Of a stretch of 64,000 nucleotides of DNA, positions 52,258 through 60,124 are shown piece by piece. This DNA comes from Pseudomonas sp. MUP55 (lineage in GTDB: Bacteria > Pseudomonadota > Gammaproteobacteria > Pseudomonadales > Pseudomonadaceae): positions 3,224,001 through 3,288,000 of the forward strand of contig NZ_CP138214.1 in NCBI RefSeq assembly GCF_034043515.1, in the 5' to 3' direction. Position 1 is the stretch's first letter. Every line of letters begins with the position of its first letter. Under the pieces are notes generated by a model, which was given only the letters and a program-made list of their open reading frames with translations, searched no databases and was not told the DNA's origin. Made by a program: the position numbers and the translations under genes.

Positions 52258-52967
52258 ATTCAAAGAAACAAAATCAAACCCCCGCTTTCTATGACTTAGG
52301 AATAGTCAGCCAAGCCGCAGCCAATCTGACCAGCCAGGCTTGCACAATCAGCGCTCGTCATCTGCAGGATGGTGTGACTCGCTCGATATTCAATCGAGAA
52401 GTAGCCTATTACGCTCGTAGTATTGTCAAGGACGTGGAGCAGGGAAAAAAGACAGTCGCAGAGGGGCTGACTGAGATAAAAAAAGAGCAGCGTAGCTTGC
52501 TGGATCAGTCAGCAGAAATCGCAAAAAAAGGAATCGGAGTAGTCGCGGGGGCGCTTCAAATCGCCACAGGTGCTGGAATTTGCTACGCCTCGGTGGGGAG
52601 CCTTTGCCTCATCGCAGGCGTCCCGTTGATGGCCCATGGTGCTAATAACTTATATGAAGGAGGACGTAACCTGGTAACCGCACAATCAAATACCATCGGC
52701 CCGGTTCGTGCCATGTACCAATCGGCTGCCTTCGCCGCCGGCCACGGAGAGCGAGAGGCAAACATGGCCTATGGCGCCGTTGATATTGGGTTGTCGGCCT
52801 ACAGCATTGTGAGGCACGTGCTTAAACCTGACGCTTGGCGATTGTTCAGATACTTGGACGCGGACCGTGTTCGCGCTTACAAAACAATGAGTCCTGCTTC
52901 ACTGGGAGCTGAAGCCATCATCAATGGCATTACGGTAGACCAGCTTTATAAAGAGCAAAAAAAATGA
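52254..52967 (+). CDS. DUF4225-like putative type VI effector
   Basis: A 237-residue protein starting MNSKKQNQTPAFYDLG at the ATG overlapping the hcp stop. Residues 1-90 are helical and charged. Residues 93-137 form a Gly/Ala-rich hydrophobic hairpin (IGVVAGALQIATGAGICYA, then LCLIAGVPLMAHGANNLYEG), followed by GAVDIGLSAYSIVRHVL and KPDAWRLFRYLDADRVRAY. This pattern matches my recollection of DUF4225 proteins found beside Hcp in pseudomonads. The context, between hcp and a small membrane gene, suggests a secreted toxin acting at membranes. Activity is inferred, not shown. Confidence 0.75.
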   Translation: MNSKKQNQTPAFYDLGIVSQAAANLTSQACTISARHLQDGVTRSIFNREVAYYARSIVKDVEQGKKTVAEGLTEIKKEQRSLLDQSAEIAKKGIGVVAGALQIATGAGICYASVGSLCLIAGVPLMAHGANNLYEGGRNLVTAQSNTIGPVRAMYQSAAFAAGHGEREANMAYGAVDIGLSAYSIVRHVLKPDAWRLFRYLDADRVRAYKTMSPASLGAEAIINGITVDQLYKEQKK

Positions 52968-53272
52968 TCTCCTGGCTATTCCCGATACTGTCCGCACTCG
53001 GATTACTTTGCGGATTCTCACTTAGAGTCTTACTTTCCAGTAAAAACTTAGGGTATGTGAAACTGTTTCTTGGACTAATCCCAAACATGCTAGCCATGGC
53101 TTTACATTATAAAATTGTCTATCTCGACATATTCCCATTCTTGGGGCACAGGCCAGACATAATCGATGAGTATGTATTTATTGGGTGGCTAGCGCTGGCC
53201 TGCTTCCTGCTGCATGCCTGTGCATTTCCAGTTAAATACGACTTACAGTGGTGGTGGAAAAAACCAAAATAG
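52964..53272 (+). CDS. Small three-helix membrane protein, putative cognate immunity protein
   Basis: A 102-residue protein with three predicted membrane helices (residues about 3-24, 31-54 and 68-90) and a positively charged end (WWWKKPK). Its ATG overlaps the stop of the DUF4225-like gene as ATGA. I recognise no family. Position directly after a candidate effector, small size and membrane location are what one expects of an immunity protein protecting against a membrane-acting toxin. The region is AT-richer than the mtl genes around it, as is usual for recently acquired cassettes. Confidence 0.65.
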   Translation: MISWLFPILSALGLLCGFSLRVLLSSKNLGYVKLFLGLIPNMLAMALHYKIVYLDIFPFLGHRPDIIDEYVFIGWLALACFLLHACAFPVKYDLQWWWKKPK

Positions 53273-53496
53273 CAGTCTCACTCTTGGAAAGGAGATGAAA
53301 GCATGGTCTTTTTGAAGATACTGGAAAACAGAAACGTCTTACACGGTTTTGAGGTTGTCCCTAGGACACTCAATCTCTAGTCTCCGTACACCGCTGCATA
53401 CGCAGCGGACGGGCGTCGCGGCCCGGTTAATCAGATGCAAAGTGCCATTTCCGCTTGTTAGTCGATGTTTTTTTATCGTCTACTGTGCGGCCTCAT
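53273..53496. other. Intergenic stretch with 25-codon frame and hairpin
   Basis: No established gene lies here. A 25-codon frame (53303-53380, MVFLKILENRNVLHGFEVVP and five more residues) has an excellent AAAGGAG site; it may be a leader, a remnant or chance. At 53391-53408 CCGCTGC-ATAC-GCAGCGG forms a perfect 7-base hairpin that could end the effector operon, although no T-run follows. The stretch after it leads into the structured RNA-like element. Confidence 0.4.
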
Positions 53497-53572
53497 GGTG
53501 GCTGTGCGCGGGATACCTTCGGGTATGCCGGTTTCCTGATTCCGGTCCGCGAACCTGCGTACAGCTACCACC
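53497..53572 (+). ncRNA. Structured RNA element resembling C4 antisense RNA
   Basis: GGTGGCTGT (53497-53505) pairs with ACAGCTACC (53561-53569, one G-U) to close a junction. Inside are ATACC-TTCG-GGTAT, with a stable UUCG loop, and GCCGG-N10-CCGGT, plus a GCGG/CCGC pairing. The UUCG stem next to a CCGG stem followed by GAACCTGCGTACAGC recalls the phage C4 antisense RNA family. It is just upstream of the DUF6124-type gene. The fold is visible; the family name is from memory. Confidence 0.55.
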
Positions 53573-53625
53573 CAATAGCGTCGCGGCGATCGGGTGGCAG
53601 CTCCACTTAAATCAGGAGTTTCACC

Positions 53626-53874
53626 ATGATCAAACCCACCCCCAATCCCCCGATCGATCCAGCACCCAGCGTGCTGTTCACCGTGAAAGACGGCATTTCC
53701 CCTCAAGACTTACTGGTCAACCTCAGCGAATCACTCGCCTCTGCCCACGCCCTCACCTGCGATTTCGCGTTTGAGCTCGACGGCTCACGCCGCGAAGGCG
53801 CGCTGGGCATTGCGCAGTTGATCGAGGTATCTCGGCTGTTGGCTGAACGCGTACTGGCTGATCTCGAGGGTTAA
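53626..53874 (+). CDS. DUF6124 (formerly DUF3077) family small protein
   Basis: An 82-residue acidic cytoplasmic protein: an N-terminal Pro-rich stretch (MIKPTPNPPIDPAPS), then VLFTVKDGISPQDLLVNLSE and two helices ending LLAERVLADLEG. AGGAG precedes ATG 53626. Small proteins of this type are numerous in Pseudomonas genomes and often have the structured element seen here in their leader. Function is unknown. Confidence 0.75.
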   Translation: MIKPTPNPPIDPAPSVLFTVKDGISPQDLLVNLSESLASAHALTCDFAFELDGSRREGALGIAQLIEVSRLLAERVLADLEG

Positions 53875-53882
53875 ACCCTGCA

Positions 53883-53991
53883 CGATCGTTCCCACGCTGC
53901 GCGTGGTAACGCCGCCTGGGACGCTCCGCGTCCCCGGGTGACGCAGAGCGTCACGGTATGCATTCCCACGCGGAGCGTGGGAACGATCGTG
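53883..53991. repeat. Long palindromic repeat (CGATCGTTCCCACGC type, full unit)
   Basis: The ends CGATCGTTCCCACGCTGCGC and GCGGAGCGTGGGAACGATCG are inverted copies over 24 bases with one mismatch, and inner GACGCTCCGCGTC and GACGCAGAGCGTC add further dyads. The unit can fold into a large cruciform or RNA hairpin upstream of the mtlE promoter. Partial copies occur at 33066 and 39345. Confidence 0.85.
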
Positions 53992-54149
53992 CCGAGTGCA
54001 AAAAAGTATCAGTCCCAGTGCTCCCAAGGATTTGTCAGCGTGCCGTTTGAAGGCTGTAATCAGCGCACACTCTTCCTGACTCCCTGTAGGAAGACACAAC
54101 AACAATAACTGTCCTTCTGTAGCCCCTGGGCGCAGAAAAGGAGTGCGCG
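53992..54149 (+). promoter_or_regulatory. mtlE promoter and leader with Crc/Hfq-type motif
   Basis: This gap should hold the mannitol-inducible mtlE promoter and MtlR sites. AACAACAATAAC at 54098-54109 fits the A-rich AAnAAYAA pattern bound by Hfq/Crc in catabolite repression, about 40 bases before the start. AAAAGGAG (54136-54143) is the ribosome site. A precise -10/-35 could not be fixed. Confidence 0.45.
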
Positions 54150-55472
54150 ATGAAGTTCACAGCAAAAGCTCTGCTTGTCTCCACCTGCATGATGACCTGC
54201 ATGACCCTCAGCGCCGTCAGCTTCGGCGCGCAAACCCTGACCATTGCCACCGTCAACAACAGCGACATGATTCGCATGCAGAAACTCTCGAAAACCTTCG
54301 AGAGCGAGCATCCAGAGATCAAGCTGAACTGGGTGGTGCTCGAAGAAAACGTACTGCGCCAGCGCCTGACCACCGACATCGCCACCCAGGGCGGGCAGTT
54401 CGACGTGTTGACCATCGGCATGTACGAAGCCGCACTCTGGGGCGCCAAGGGCTGGCTGGAGCCGATGAAAGACCTGCCGGCTTCCTACGACCTCGACGAC
54501 GTATTCCCTTCTGTACGCGACGGACTTTCCGTCAAAGGCTCGCTGTACGCCCTGCCGTTCTATGCCGAAAGCTCGATCACCTATTACCGCACCGACCTGT
54601 TCAAGGACGCCGGGCTGAACATGCCCGAGCACCCGACCTGGAGCCAGATCGGCGAATACGCGGCCAAACTCACCGACAAATCCAAAGAACAGTACGGCCT
54701 GTGCCTGCGCGGTAAAGCCGGCTGGGGCGAAAATATGGCGCTGATCACCACCCTGGCCAACGGCTACGGGGCGCGCTGGTTCGATGAGAAGTGGCAGCCC
54801 GAATTCAACGGCCCGGAGTGGAAAGACGCGCTGAACTTCTACGTCGACAACATGAAAAAATCCGGCCCGCCAGGTGCGTCGAGCAACGGCTTCAACGAGA
54901 ACCTGGCACTGTTCAACAGTGGCAAGTGCGCGATCTGGGTGGATGCCAGCGTGGCCGGCTCGTTCGTCACCGACAAGACCCAAAGCAAGGTGGCTGACCA
55001 TGTCGGCTTTACCTTTGCCCCGCACGAGAAGACCGACAAGGGCACCTCGTGGCTGTACTCCTGGAGCCTGGCGATCCCCACCAGCTCCAAGGCCAAGGAC
55101 GCCGCCAAGGTGTTCACCACCTGGGCCACTTCCAAGGAATACAGCCAACTGGTGGCCAAGACCGACGGTATCGCCAACGTACCGCCAGGCACGCGCCAGT
55201 CCACCTACAGCGACGAGTACATGAAAGCCGCGCCGTTCGCCAAGGTGACCCTGGAATCGCTGAAAGTGGCGGACCCGACCAAGCCGACGGAAAAACCGGT
55301 GCCGTATATCGGCATTCAACTGGTGACCATTCCTGAGTTCCAGGCGATTGGTACCCAGGTCGGCAAGTTCTTCTCCGGCGCACTGACCGGCCAGCAGACG
55401 GTCGATGCCGCACTGACGGCCGCGCAGACCACCACCGAGCGCGAAATGAAGCGGGCCGGTTACCCCAAGTAA
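54150..55472 (+). CDS. mtlE: Mannitol/polyol ABC transporter substrate-binding protein
   Basis: A 440-residue periplasmic binding protein of the MalE-like family 1. It has a signal peptide (cleavage after SFGA near residue 26), then LTIATVNNSDMIRMQKLSKT, an ENVLRQRLTTDIATQGGQFD lobe and the conserved YALPFYAESSITYYR, followed by WVDASVAGSFVTD. It captures mannitol, sorbitol and arabitol for the MtlFGK importer. First gene of mtlEFGKDYZ; a REP separates it from mtlF, as often seen where binding protein must exceed permease. Confidence 0.93.
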   Translation: MKFTAKALLVSTCMMTCMTLSAVSFGAQTLTIATVNNSDMIRMQKLSKTFESEHPEIKLNWVVLEENVLRQRLTTDIATQGGQFDVLTIGMYEAALWGAKGWLEPMKDLPASYDLDDVFPSVRDGLSVKGSLYALPFYAESSITYYRTDLFKDAGLNMPEHPTWSQIGEYAAKLTDKSKEQYGLCLRGKAGWGENMALITTLANGYGARWFDEKWQPEFNGPEWKDALNFYVDNMKKSGPPGASSNGFNENLALFNSGKCAIWVDASVAGSFVTDKTQSKVADHVGFTFAPHEKTDKGTSWLYSWSLAIPTSSKAKDAAKVFTTWATSKEYSQLVAKTDGIANVPPGTRQSTYSDEYMKAAPFAKVTLESLKVADPTKPTEKPVPYIGIQLVTIPEFQAIGTQVGKFFSGALTGQQTVDAALTAAQTTTEREMKRAGYPK

Positions 55473-55493
55473 CCCGGCCTCACCCCTGTCAAA

Positions 55494-55584
55494 GGTGGGA
55501 GGGGGCTTGCCCCCGATAGCAGTGGATCAGCCAACTGATTGATCGACTGACACTCCGCTATCGGGGGCAAGCCCCCTCCCACAT
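55494..55584. repeat. REP doublet between mtlE and mtlF
   Basis: Canonical inverted GTGGGAGGGGGCTTGCCCC pair within the mtl transcript, able to form a stable RNA hairpin just after the mtlE stop. Confidence 0.92.
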
Positions 55585-55624
55585 TGACCGCGCTCCGATT
55601 CGTATCCGACTGGTCCTGATCCTA

Positions 55625-56515
55625 ATGAATACATCCGCCAAAAACCGCCTGGCCAACCCCGGCTGGTTCCTCGTCAGCCCCTCGGTGGCCTTGTTGCTGC
55701 TCTGGATGATCGTGCCGCTGGGCATGACCCTGTACTTTTCGCTGATCCGCTACAACCTGCTCTACCCCGGCGAAAACCAGTTCGTCGGCCTGGAAAACTT
55801 CACCTACTTCGTCACCGACTCGGGCTTCCTGCCCGGTGCCACCAACACACTGTTGCTGGTGGGCAGCGTGCTGCTGATCAGCGTGGTGTTCGGCGTGTTG
55901 ATCAGTGCGTTGCTGGAGGCCAGTGAGTTCTTCGGTCGCGGCCTGGTGCGGGTGTTGCTGATTTCGCCATTTTTCATCATGCCCACCGTCGGTGCGCTGA
56001 TCTGGAAGAACCTGATTTTCCACCCGGTGTCGGGGGTGCTGGCCGCCGTCTGGAAGCTGTTTGGCGCCGAGCCGGTGGATTGGCTGGCGCACTACCCGCT
56101 GCTGTCGATCATCATCATTGTGTCGTGGCAGTGGCTGCCCTTCGCCATCCTGCTGCTGATGACCGCCATGCAGTCCCTTGACCAGGAACAAAAGGAGGCC
56201 GCGCGCCTGGACGGTGCCGGCGCCATCGCGATCTTCTGGCACCTGACCCTGCCGCACCTGGCGCGTCCGATTGCGGTGGTGGTGATGATCGAAACCATCT
56301 TTCTGCTCTCGGTATTCGCCGAAATCTTCACCACCACCAACGGTGGCCCCGGCTACGCCTCGACCAACCTCGCCTACCTTATCTACAACCAGGCGCTGGT
56401 GCAGTTCGACGTGGGCATGGCCTCGGCCGGCGGCTTGATCGCCGTGGTCATCGCCAACATCGCGGCGATCATCCTGGTGCGGATGATCGGCAAAAACCTG
56501 ACTGACAAGCCTTGA
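55625..56515 (+). CDS. mtlF: Mannitol/polyol ABC transporter permease
   Basis: A 296-residue inner-membrane protein with six helices (FLVSPSVALLLLWMIVPLGM first) and the EAA loop EQKEAARLDGAGAIAIFWHL. It is a MalF-like permease without the large MalF P2 loop. It pairs with MtlG, encoded 10 bases downstream. Confidence 0.93.
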   Translation: MNTSAKNRLANPGWFLVSPSVALLLLWMIVPLGMTLYFSLIRYNLLYPGENQFVGLENFTYFVTDSGFLPGATNTLLLVGSVLLISVVFGVLISALLEASEFFGRGLVRVLLISPFFIMPTVGALIWKNLIFHPVSGVLAAVWKLFGAEPVDWLAHYPLLSIIIIVSWQWLPFAILLLMTAMQSLDQEQKEAARLDGAGAIAIFWHLTLPHLARPIAVVVMIETIFLLSVFAEIFTTTNGGPGYASTNLAYLIYNQALVQFDVGMASAGGLIAVVIANIAAIILVRMIGKNLTDKP

Positions 56516-56525
56516 GGGCCGCGCC

Positions 56526-57356
56526 ATGACGCTTCAACAATCCCGCCGCCTGCAGAGCCTGTTGCTCGGCACCCTGGCCTGGGCCATTGCGATCCTGATT
56601 TTCTTCCCGATCTTCTGGATGGTGCTGACCAGTTTCAAGACCGAAATCGACGCGTTCGCCACGCCGCCGCAGTTCATCTTCACGCCGACGCTGGAGAACT
56701 ACCTGCACATCAACGAGCGCAGCAACTACTTCAGCTATGCCTGGAACTCGGTGCTGATCTCGTTCAGCGCCACCGCCCTGTGCCTGCTGATCTCGGTGCC
56801 GGCCGCCTACTCCATGGCCTTCTACGAGACAAAGCGCACCAAGGGCACGCTGCTGTGGATGCTGTCCACCAAGATGCTGCCGCCGGTGGGCGTGCTGATG
56901 CCGATCTACTTGCTGGCCAAGAGCTTTGGGCTTTTGGACACGCGCATCGCGCTGATCATCATCTACACCCTGATCAACCTGCCGATTGTGGTGTGGATGG
57001 TTTACACCTATTTCAAGGACATTCCCAAGGACATCCTCGAAGCCGCACGCCTGGATGGCGCCACCCTGTGGCAGGAAATGGTCCGGGTACTGCTGCCAAT
57101 CGCCAAGGGCGGCCTGGCCTCCACCGTGCTGCTGTCGTTGATCCTGTGCTGGAACGAAGCCTTCTGGTCGCTGAACCTGACGTCATCGAGCGCCGCGCCG
57201 CTGACCGCGCTGATCGCCTCCTATTCCAGCCCCGAAGGCTTGTTCTGGGCCAAATTGTCTGCCGTATCGACCCTGGCCTGCGCGCCGATCCTGATCTTTG
57301 GCTGGATCAGCCAGAAACAGCTGGTGCGCGGACTGTCCTTCGGCGCAGTCAAATAA
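56526..57356 (+). CDS. mtlG: Mannitol/polyol ABC transporter permease
   Basis: A 276-residue MalG-like permease with six helices and the EAA loop DILEAARLDGATLWQEMVRV. Its C-terminus ends SFGAVK. It forms the channel with MtlF. The short gap to mtlK contains AAATAATAATT (about 57353-57362), another A-rich segment that could be a Crc/Hfq site. Confidence 0.93.
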   Translation: MTLQQSRRLQSLLLGTLAWAIAILIFFPIFWMVLTSFKTEIDAFATPPQFIFTPTLENYLHINERSNYFSYAWNSVLISFSATALCLLISVPAAYSMAFYETKRTKGTLLWMLSTKMLPPVGVLMPIYLLAKSFGLLDTRIALIIIYTLINLPIVVWMVYTYFKDIPKDILEAARLDGATLWQEMVRVLLPIAKGGLASTVLLSLILCWNEAFWSLNLTSSSAAPLTALIASYSSPEGLFWAKLSAVSTLACAPILIFGWISQKQLVRGLSFGAVK

Positions 57357-57379
57357 TAATTCCAAGCGGAGGGCCCATC

Positions 57380-58483
57380 ATGGCCAACCTGAAAATCAAG
57401 AATCTGCAAAAAGGCTTCGAAGGTTTTTCCATCATCAAGGGCATCGACCTGGAAGTGAACGACAAGGAATTCGTGGTGTTCGTCGGCCCGTCGGGCTGTG
57501 GCAAATCCACGCTGCTGCGCCTGATCGCCGGCCTGGAAGAAGTCAGCGAAGGCACCATCGAGCTGGACGGGCGTGACATCACCGAAGTGACCCCGGCCAA
57601 GCGTGACCTGGCCATGGTGTTCCAGACCTACGCGCTGTACCCGCACATGAGCGTGCGCAAGAACATGTCGTTCGCCCTGGATCTGGCCGGCGTCGACAAG
57701 AAGCTGGTGGAAAGCAAGGTCAGCGAAGCGGCGCGCATTCTGGAGCTGGGCCCGCTGCTGGAGCGCAAGCCCAAGCAGCTCTCCGGCGGCCAGCGCCAGC
57801 GCGTGGCGATTGGCCGGGCGATTGTGCGTAACCCGAAGATTTTCCTGTTCGACGAACCCTTGTCCAACCTCGACGCCGCCCTGCGCGTGCAGATGCGCCT
57901 GGAACTGGCACGCCTGCATAAAGAGCTGCAGGCGACCATGATCTACGTGACCCACGACCAGGTCGAAGCCATGACCCTGGCCGACAAAGTCGTGGTGCTC
58001 AACAGCGGTCGCATCGAACAGGTGGGCTCGCCGCTGGAGCTGTATCACCAGCCGGCCAACCTGTTTGTCGCAGGCTTTCTCGGCACACCCAAAATGGGCT
58101 TCCTCAAGGGCAAAGTGACCTGGGTGGAGGGCCAGGGCTGCGACGTACAGCTGGACGCCGGCACCCTGATCAGCCTGCCGCTGAGCGGCCCGAGCCTGAG
58201 CGTAGGCAGCGCAGTGACCCTGGGCATTCGCCCCGAGCACCTGGAAATCGCCGCCCCCGGCCAGACCACCCTGACCGTCACCGCCGACGTCGGCGAACGC
58301 CTGGGCAGCGACACCTTCTGCCACGTCATCACCGCCAACGGCGAGCCGCTGACCATGCGTATTCGTGGCGACATGGCCAGCCAATATGGCGAAACCCTGC
58401 AGCTGCACCTGGACCCGGCGCACTGCCACCTGTTCGACACCGACGGCGTGGCCGTGGCCCGTCCCCTGCGCGCTGCCGCCTGA
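57380..58483 (+). CDS. mtlK: Mannitol/polyol ABC transporter ATP-binding protein
   Basis: A 367-residue MalK-like ATPase. ATG 57380 follows GGAGGG; a longer open frame upstream is only the shadow of mtlG. Walker A GPSGCGKSTLLRLIAG, signature LSGGQRQRVAIGRAIV, Walker B IFLFDEPLSNLDAALR and switch His in IYVTHDQVEAMTL are intact, followed by the C-terminal MalK-type OB (TOBE) domain with LGIRPEHLEI. It energises MtlEFG. Confidence 0.96.
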   Translation: MANLKIKNLQKGFEGFSIIKGIDLEVNDKEFVVFVGPSGCGKSTLLRLIAGLEEVSEGTIELDGRDITEVTPAKRDLAMVFQTYALYPHMSVRKNMSFALDLAGVDKKLVESKVSEAARILELGPLLERKPKQLSGGQRQRVAIGRAIVRNPKIFLFDEPLSNLDAALRVQMRLELARLHKELQATMIYVTHDQVEAMTLADKVVVLNSGRIEQVGSPLELYHQPANLFVAGFLGTPKMGFLKGKVTWVEGQGCDVQLDAGTLISLPLSGPSLSVGSAVTLGIRPEHLEIAAPGQTTLTVTADVGERLGSDTFCHVITANGEPLTMRIRGDMASQYGETLQLHLDPAHCHLFDTDGVAVARPLRAAA

Positions 58484-58501
58484 TACCGCGAGTATTCCCA
58501 G

Positions 58502-59983
58502 ATGAAACTGAATAGACACAACCTCACCCAGCTGGCGCCCGAAGTGCAACTGCCGGCTTATGCGATTGCCGATACCCGCCAGGGCATCGCGCACATCGGC
58601 GTCGGCGGTTTCCACCGGGCGCACCAGGCGTTTTACACCGACGCCTTGATGAACACCGGCGAAGGCCTGGACTGGAGCATCTGCGGCGTTGGCCTGCGCG
58701 CGGAAGACCGCAAGGCCCGCGACGACCTGGCCGGCCAGGATTATCTGTTTACCCTGTACGAACTGGGCGACACCGACGACACCGAAGTGCGCGTGATCGG
58801 CGCCCTCAGTGACATGCTGCTGGCAGAGGACGGCGCTCAGGCCCTGATCAATAAACTGGCCGACCCGGCCATTCGTATCGTCTCGCTGACCATCACCGAA
58901 GGCGGCTATTGCATCGACGACAGCAACGGCGAATTCATGGCGCACCTGCCGCAGATCCAGCATGACCTGGCGCACCCCGGCGCACCGAAGACCGTGTTCG
59001 GCTTTCTCTGCGCCGCACTGAACCAACGCCGCGCCGCCGGCACTCCCGCGTTCACGGTGATGTCCTGCGATAACCTGCCGCACAACGGCGCGGTCACCCG
59101 CAAGGCGCTGCTGGCGTTCGCCGCGCTGCACGACGCGCAACTGCGTGACTGGATCGACGCCAATGTGAGCTTCCCGAATGCCATGGTCGACCGCATCACG
59201 CCGATGACCAGCACCGCCCACCGCCTGCAACTGCATGACGAGCACGGCATCGACGATGCCTGGCCGGTGGTGTGCGAGCCCTTTGTGCAGTGGGTGCTGG
59301 AAGACAAGTTCGTCAACGGCCGCCCGGCCTGGGAAAAGGTCGGCGTGCAGTTCACCGACGACGTGACGCCGTACGAAGAAATGAAGATCGGCCTGCTCAA
59401 CGGCAGCCACCTGGCCCTGACTTACCTGGGGTTTCTCAAGGGTTACCGGTTTGTTCACGAAACCATGAACGACCCGCTGTTTGTCGCCTATATGCGCGCT
59501 TACATGGACCTGGACGTCACGCCGAACCTGGCGCCGGTGCCGGGCATCGACCTGACGGAGTACAAGCAGACCCTGGTGGACCGCTTTTCCAACCAGGCAA
59601 TTGCCGACCAGCTGGAACGGGTGTGCTCGGACGGTTCGTCGAAATTCCCCAAGTTCACCGTGCCGACCATCAATCGCTTGATTGCCGATGGGCGCGAGAC
59701 CGAGCGCGCAGCGTTGGTCGTGGCGGCGTGGGCGCTGTACCTCAAGGGCGTGGACGAGAACGGGGCGAGCTACACCATTGCCGATCCGCGCGCCGAGTTC
59801 TGCCAGGCACTGGTGAGTGATGACGCATTGATCAGCCAGCGCCTGCTGGGGGTTGAAGAGATTTTCGGTACGGCTATTCCCAACTCGCCTGGGTTTGTGG
59901 CAGCTTTCCAGCGGTGTTATGGGAGCCTGCGTGACAACGGCGTCACTGCGACCCTGCAGAACCTCCTGAAGAAACCGGCTTAA
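58502..59983 (+). CDS. mtlD: Mannitol 2-dehydrogenase
   Basis: A 493-residue polyol-specific long-chain dehydrogenase, equal in length to the characterised P. fluorescens enzyme. The NAD site is IGVGGFHRAHQAFY. The catalytic set falls at the published positions: Lys295, Asn300 and His303 in MKIGLLNGSHLALTYLG. It oxidises mannitol to fructose and arabitol to xylulose, the products used by MtlZ and MtlY. Confidence 0.97.
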   Translation: MKLNRHNLTQLAPEVQLPAYAIADTRQGIAHIGVGGFHRAHQAFYTDALMNTGEGLDWSICGVGLRAEDRKARDDLAGQDYLFTLYELGDTDDTEVRVIGALSDMLLAEDGAQALINKLADPAIRIVSLTITEGGYCIDDSNGEFMAHLPQIQHDLAHPGAPKTVFGFLCAALNQRRAAGTPAFTVMSCDNLPHNGAVTRKALLAFAALHDAQLRDWIDANVSFPNAMVDRITPMTSTAHRLQLHDEHGIDDAWPVVCEPFVQWVLEDKFVNGRPAWEKVGVQFTDDVTPYEEMKIGLLNGSHLALTYLGFLKGYRFVHETMNDPLFVAYMRAYMDLDVTPNLAPVPGIDLTEYKQTLVDRFSNQAIADQLERVCSDGSSKFPKFTVPTINRLIADGRETERAALVVAAWALYLKGVDENGASYTIADPRAEFCQALVSDDALISQRLLGVEEIFGTAIPNSPGFVAAFQRCYGSLRDNGVTATLQNLLKKPA

Positions 59984-59986
59984 ACC

Positions 59987-60076
59987 TGTGGGAGGGGGCT
60001 TGCCCCCGATAGCGGTGTATCAGTCAATACAGGCTTCACTGACCCACCGCTATCGGGGGCAAGCCCCCTCCCACAT
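59987..60076. repeat. REP doublet between mtlD and mtlY
   Basis: Canonical inverted pair starting four bases after the mtlD stop, within the presumed operon. Confidence 0.92.
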
Positions 60077-60124
60077 GTTGACTGTATTACCCATCCAAAA
60101 AATAAGACTGCTGAGCAAATCATC

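Noticed and set aside
57221..59458. 745-codon minus-strand frame across mtlK and mtlD
   Set aside because: Spans two well-supported plus-strand genes and carries no motif.
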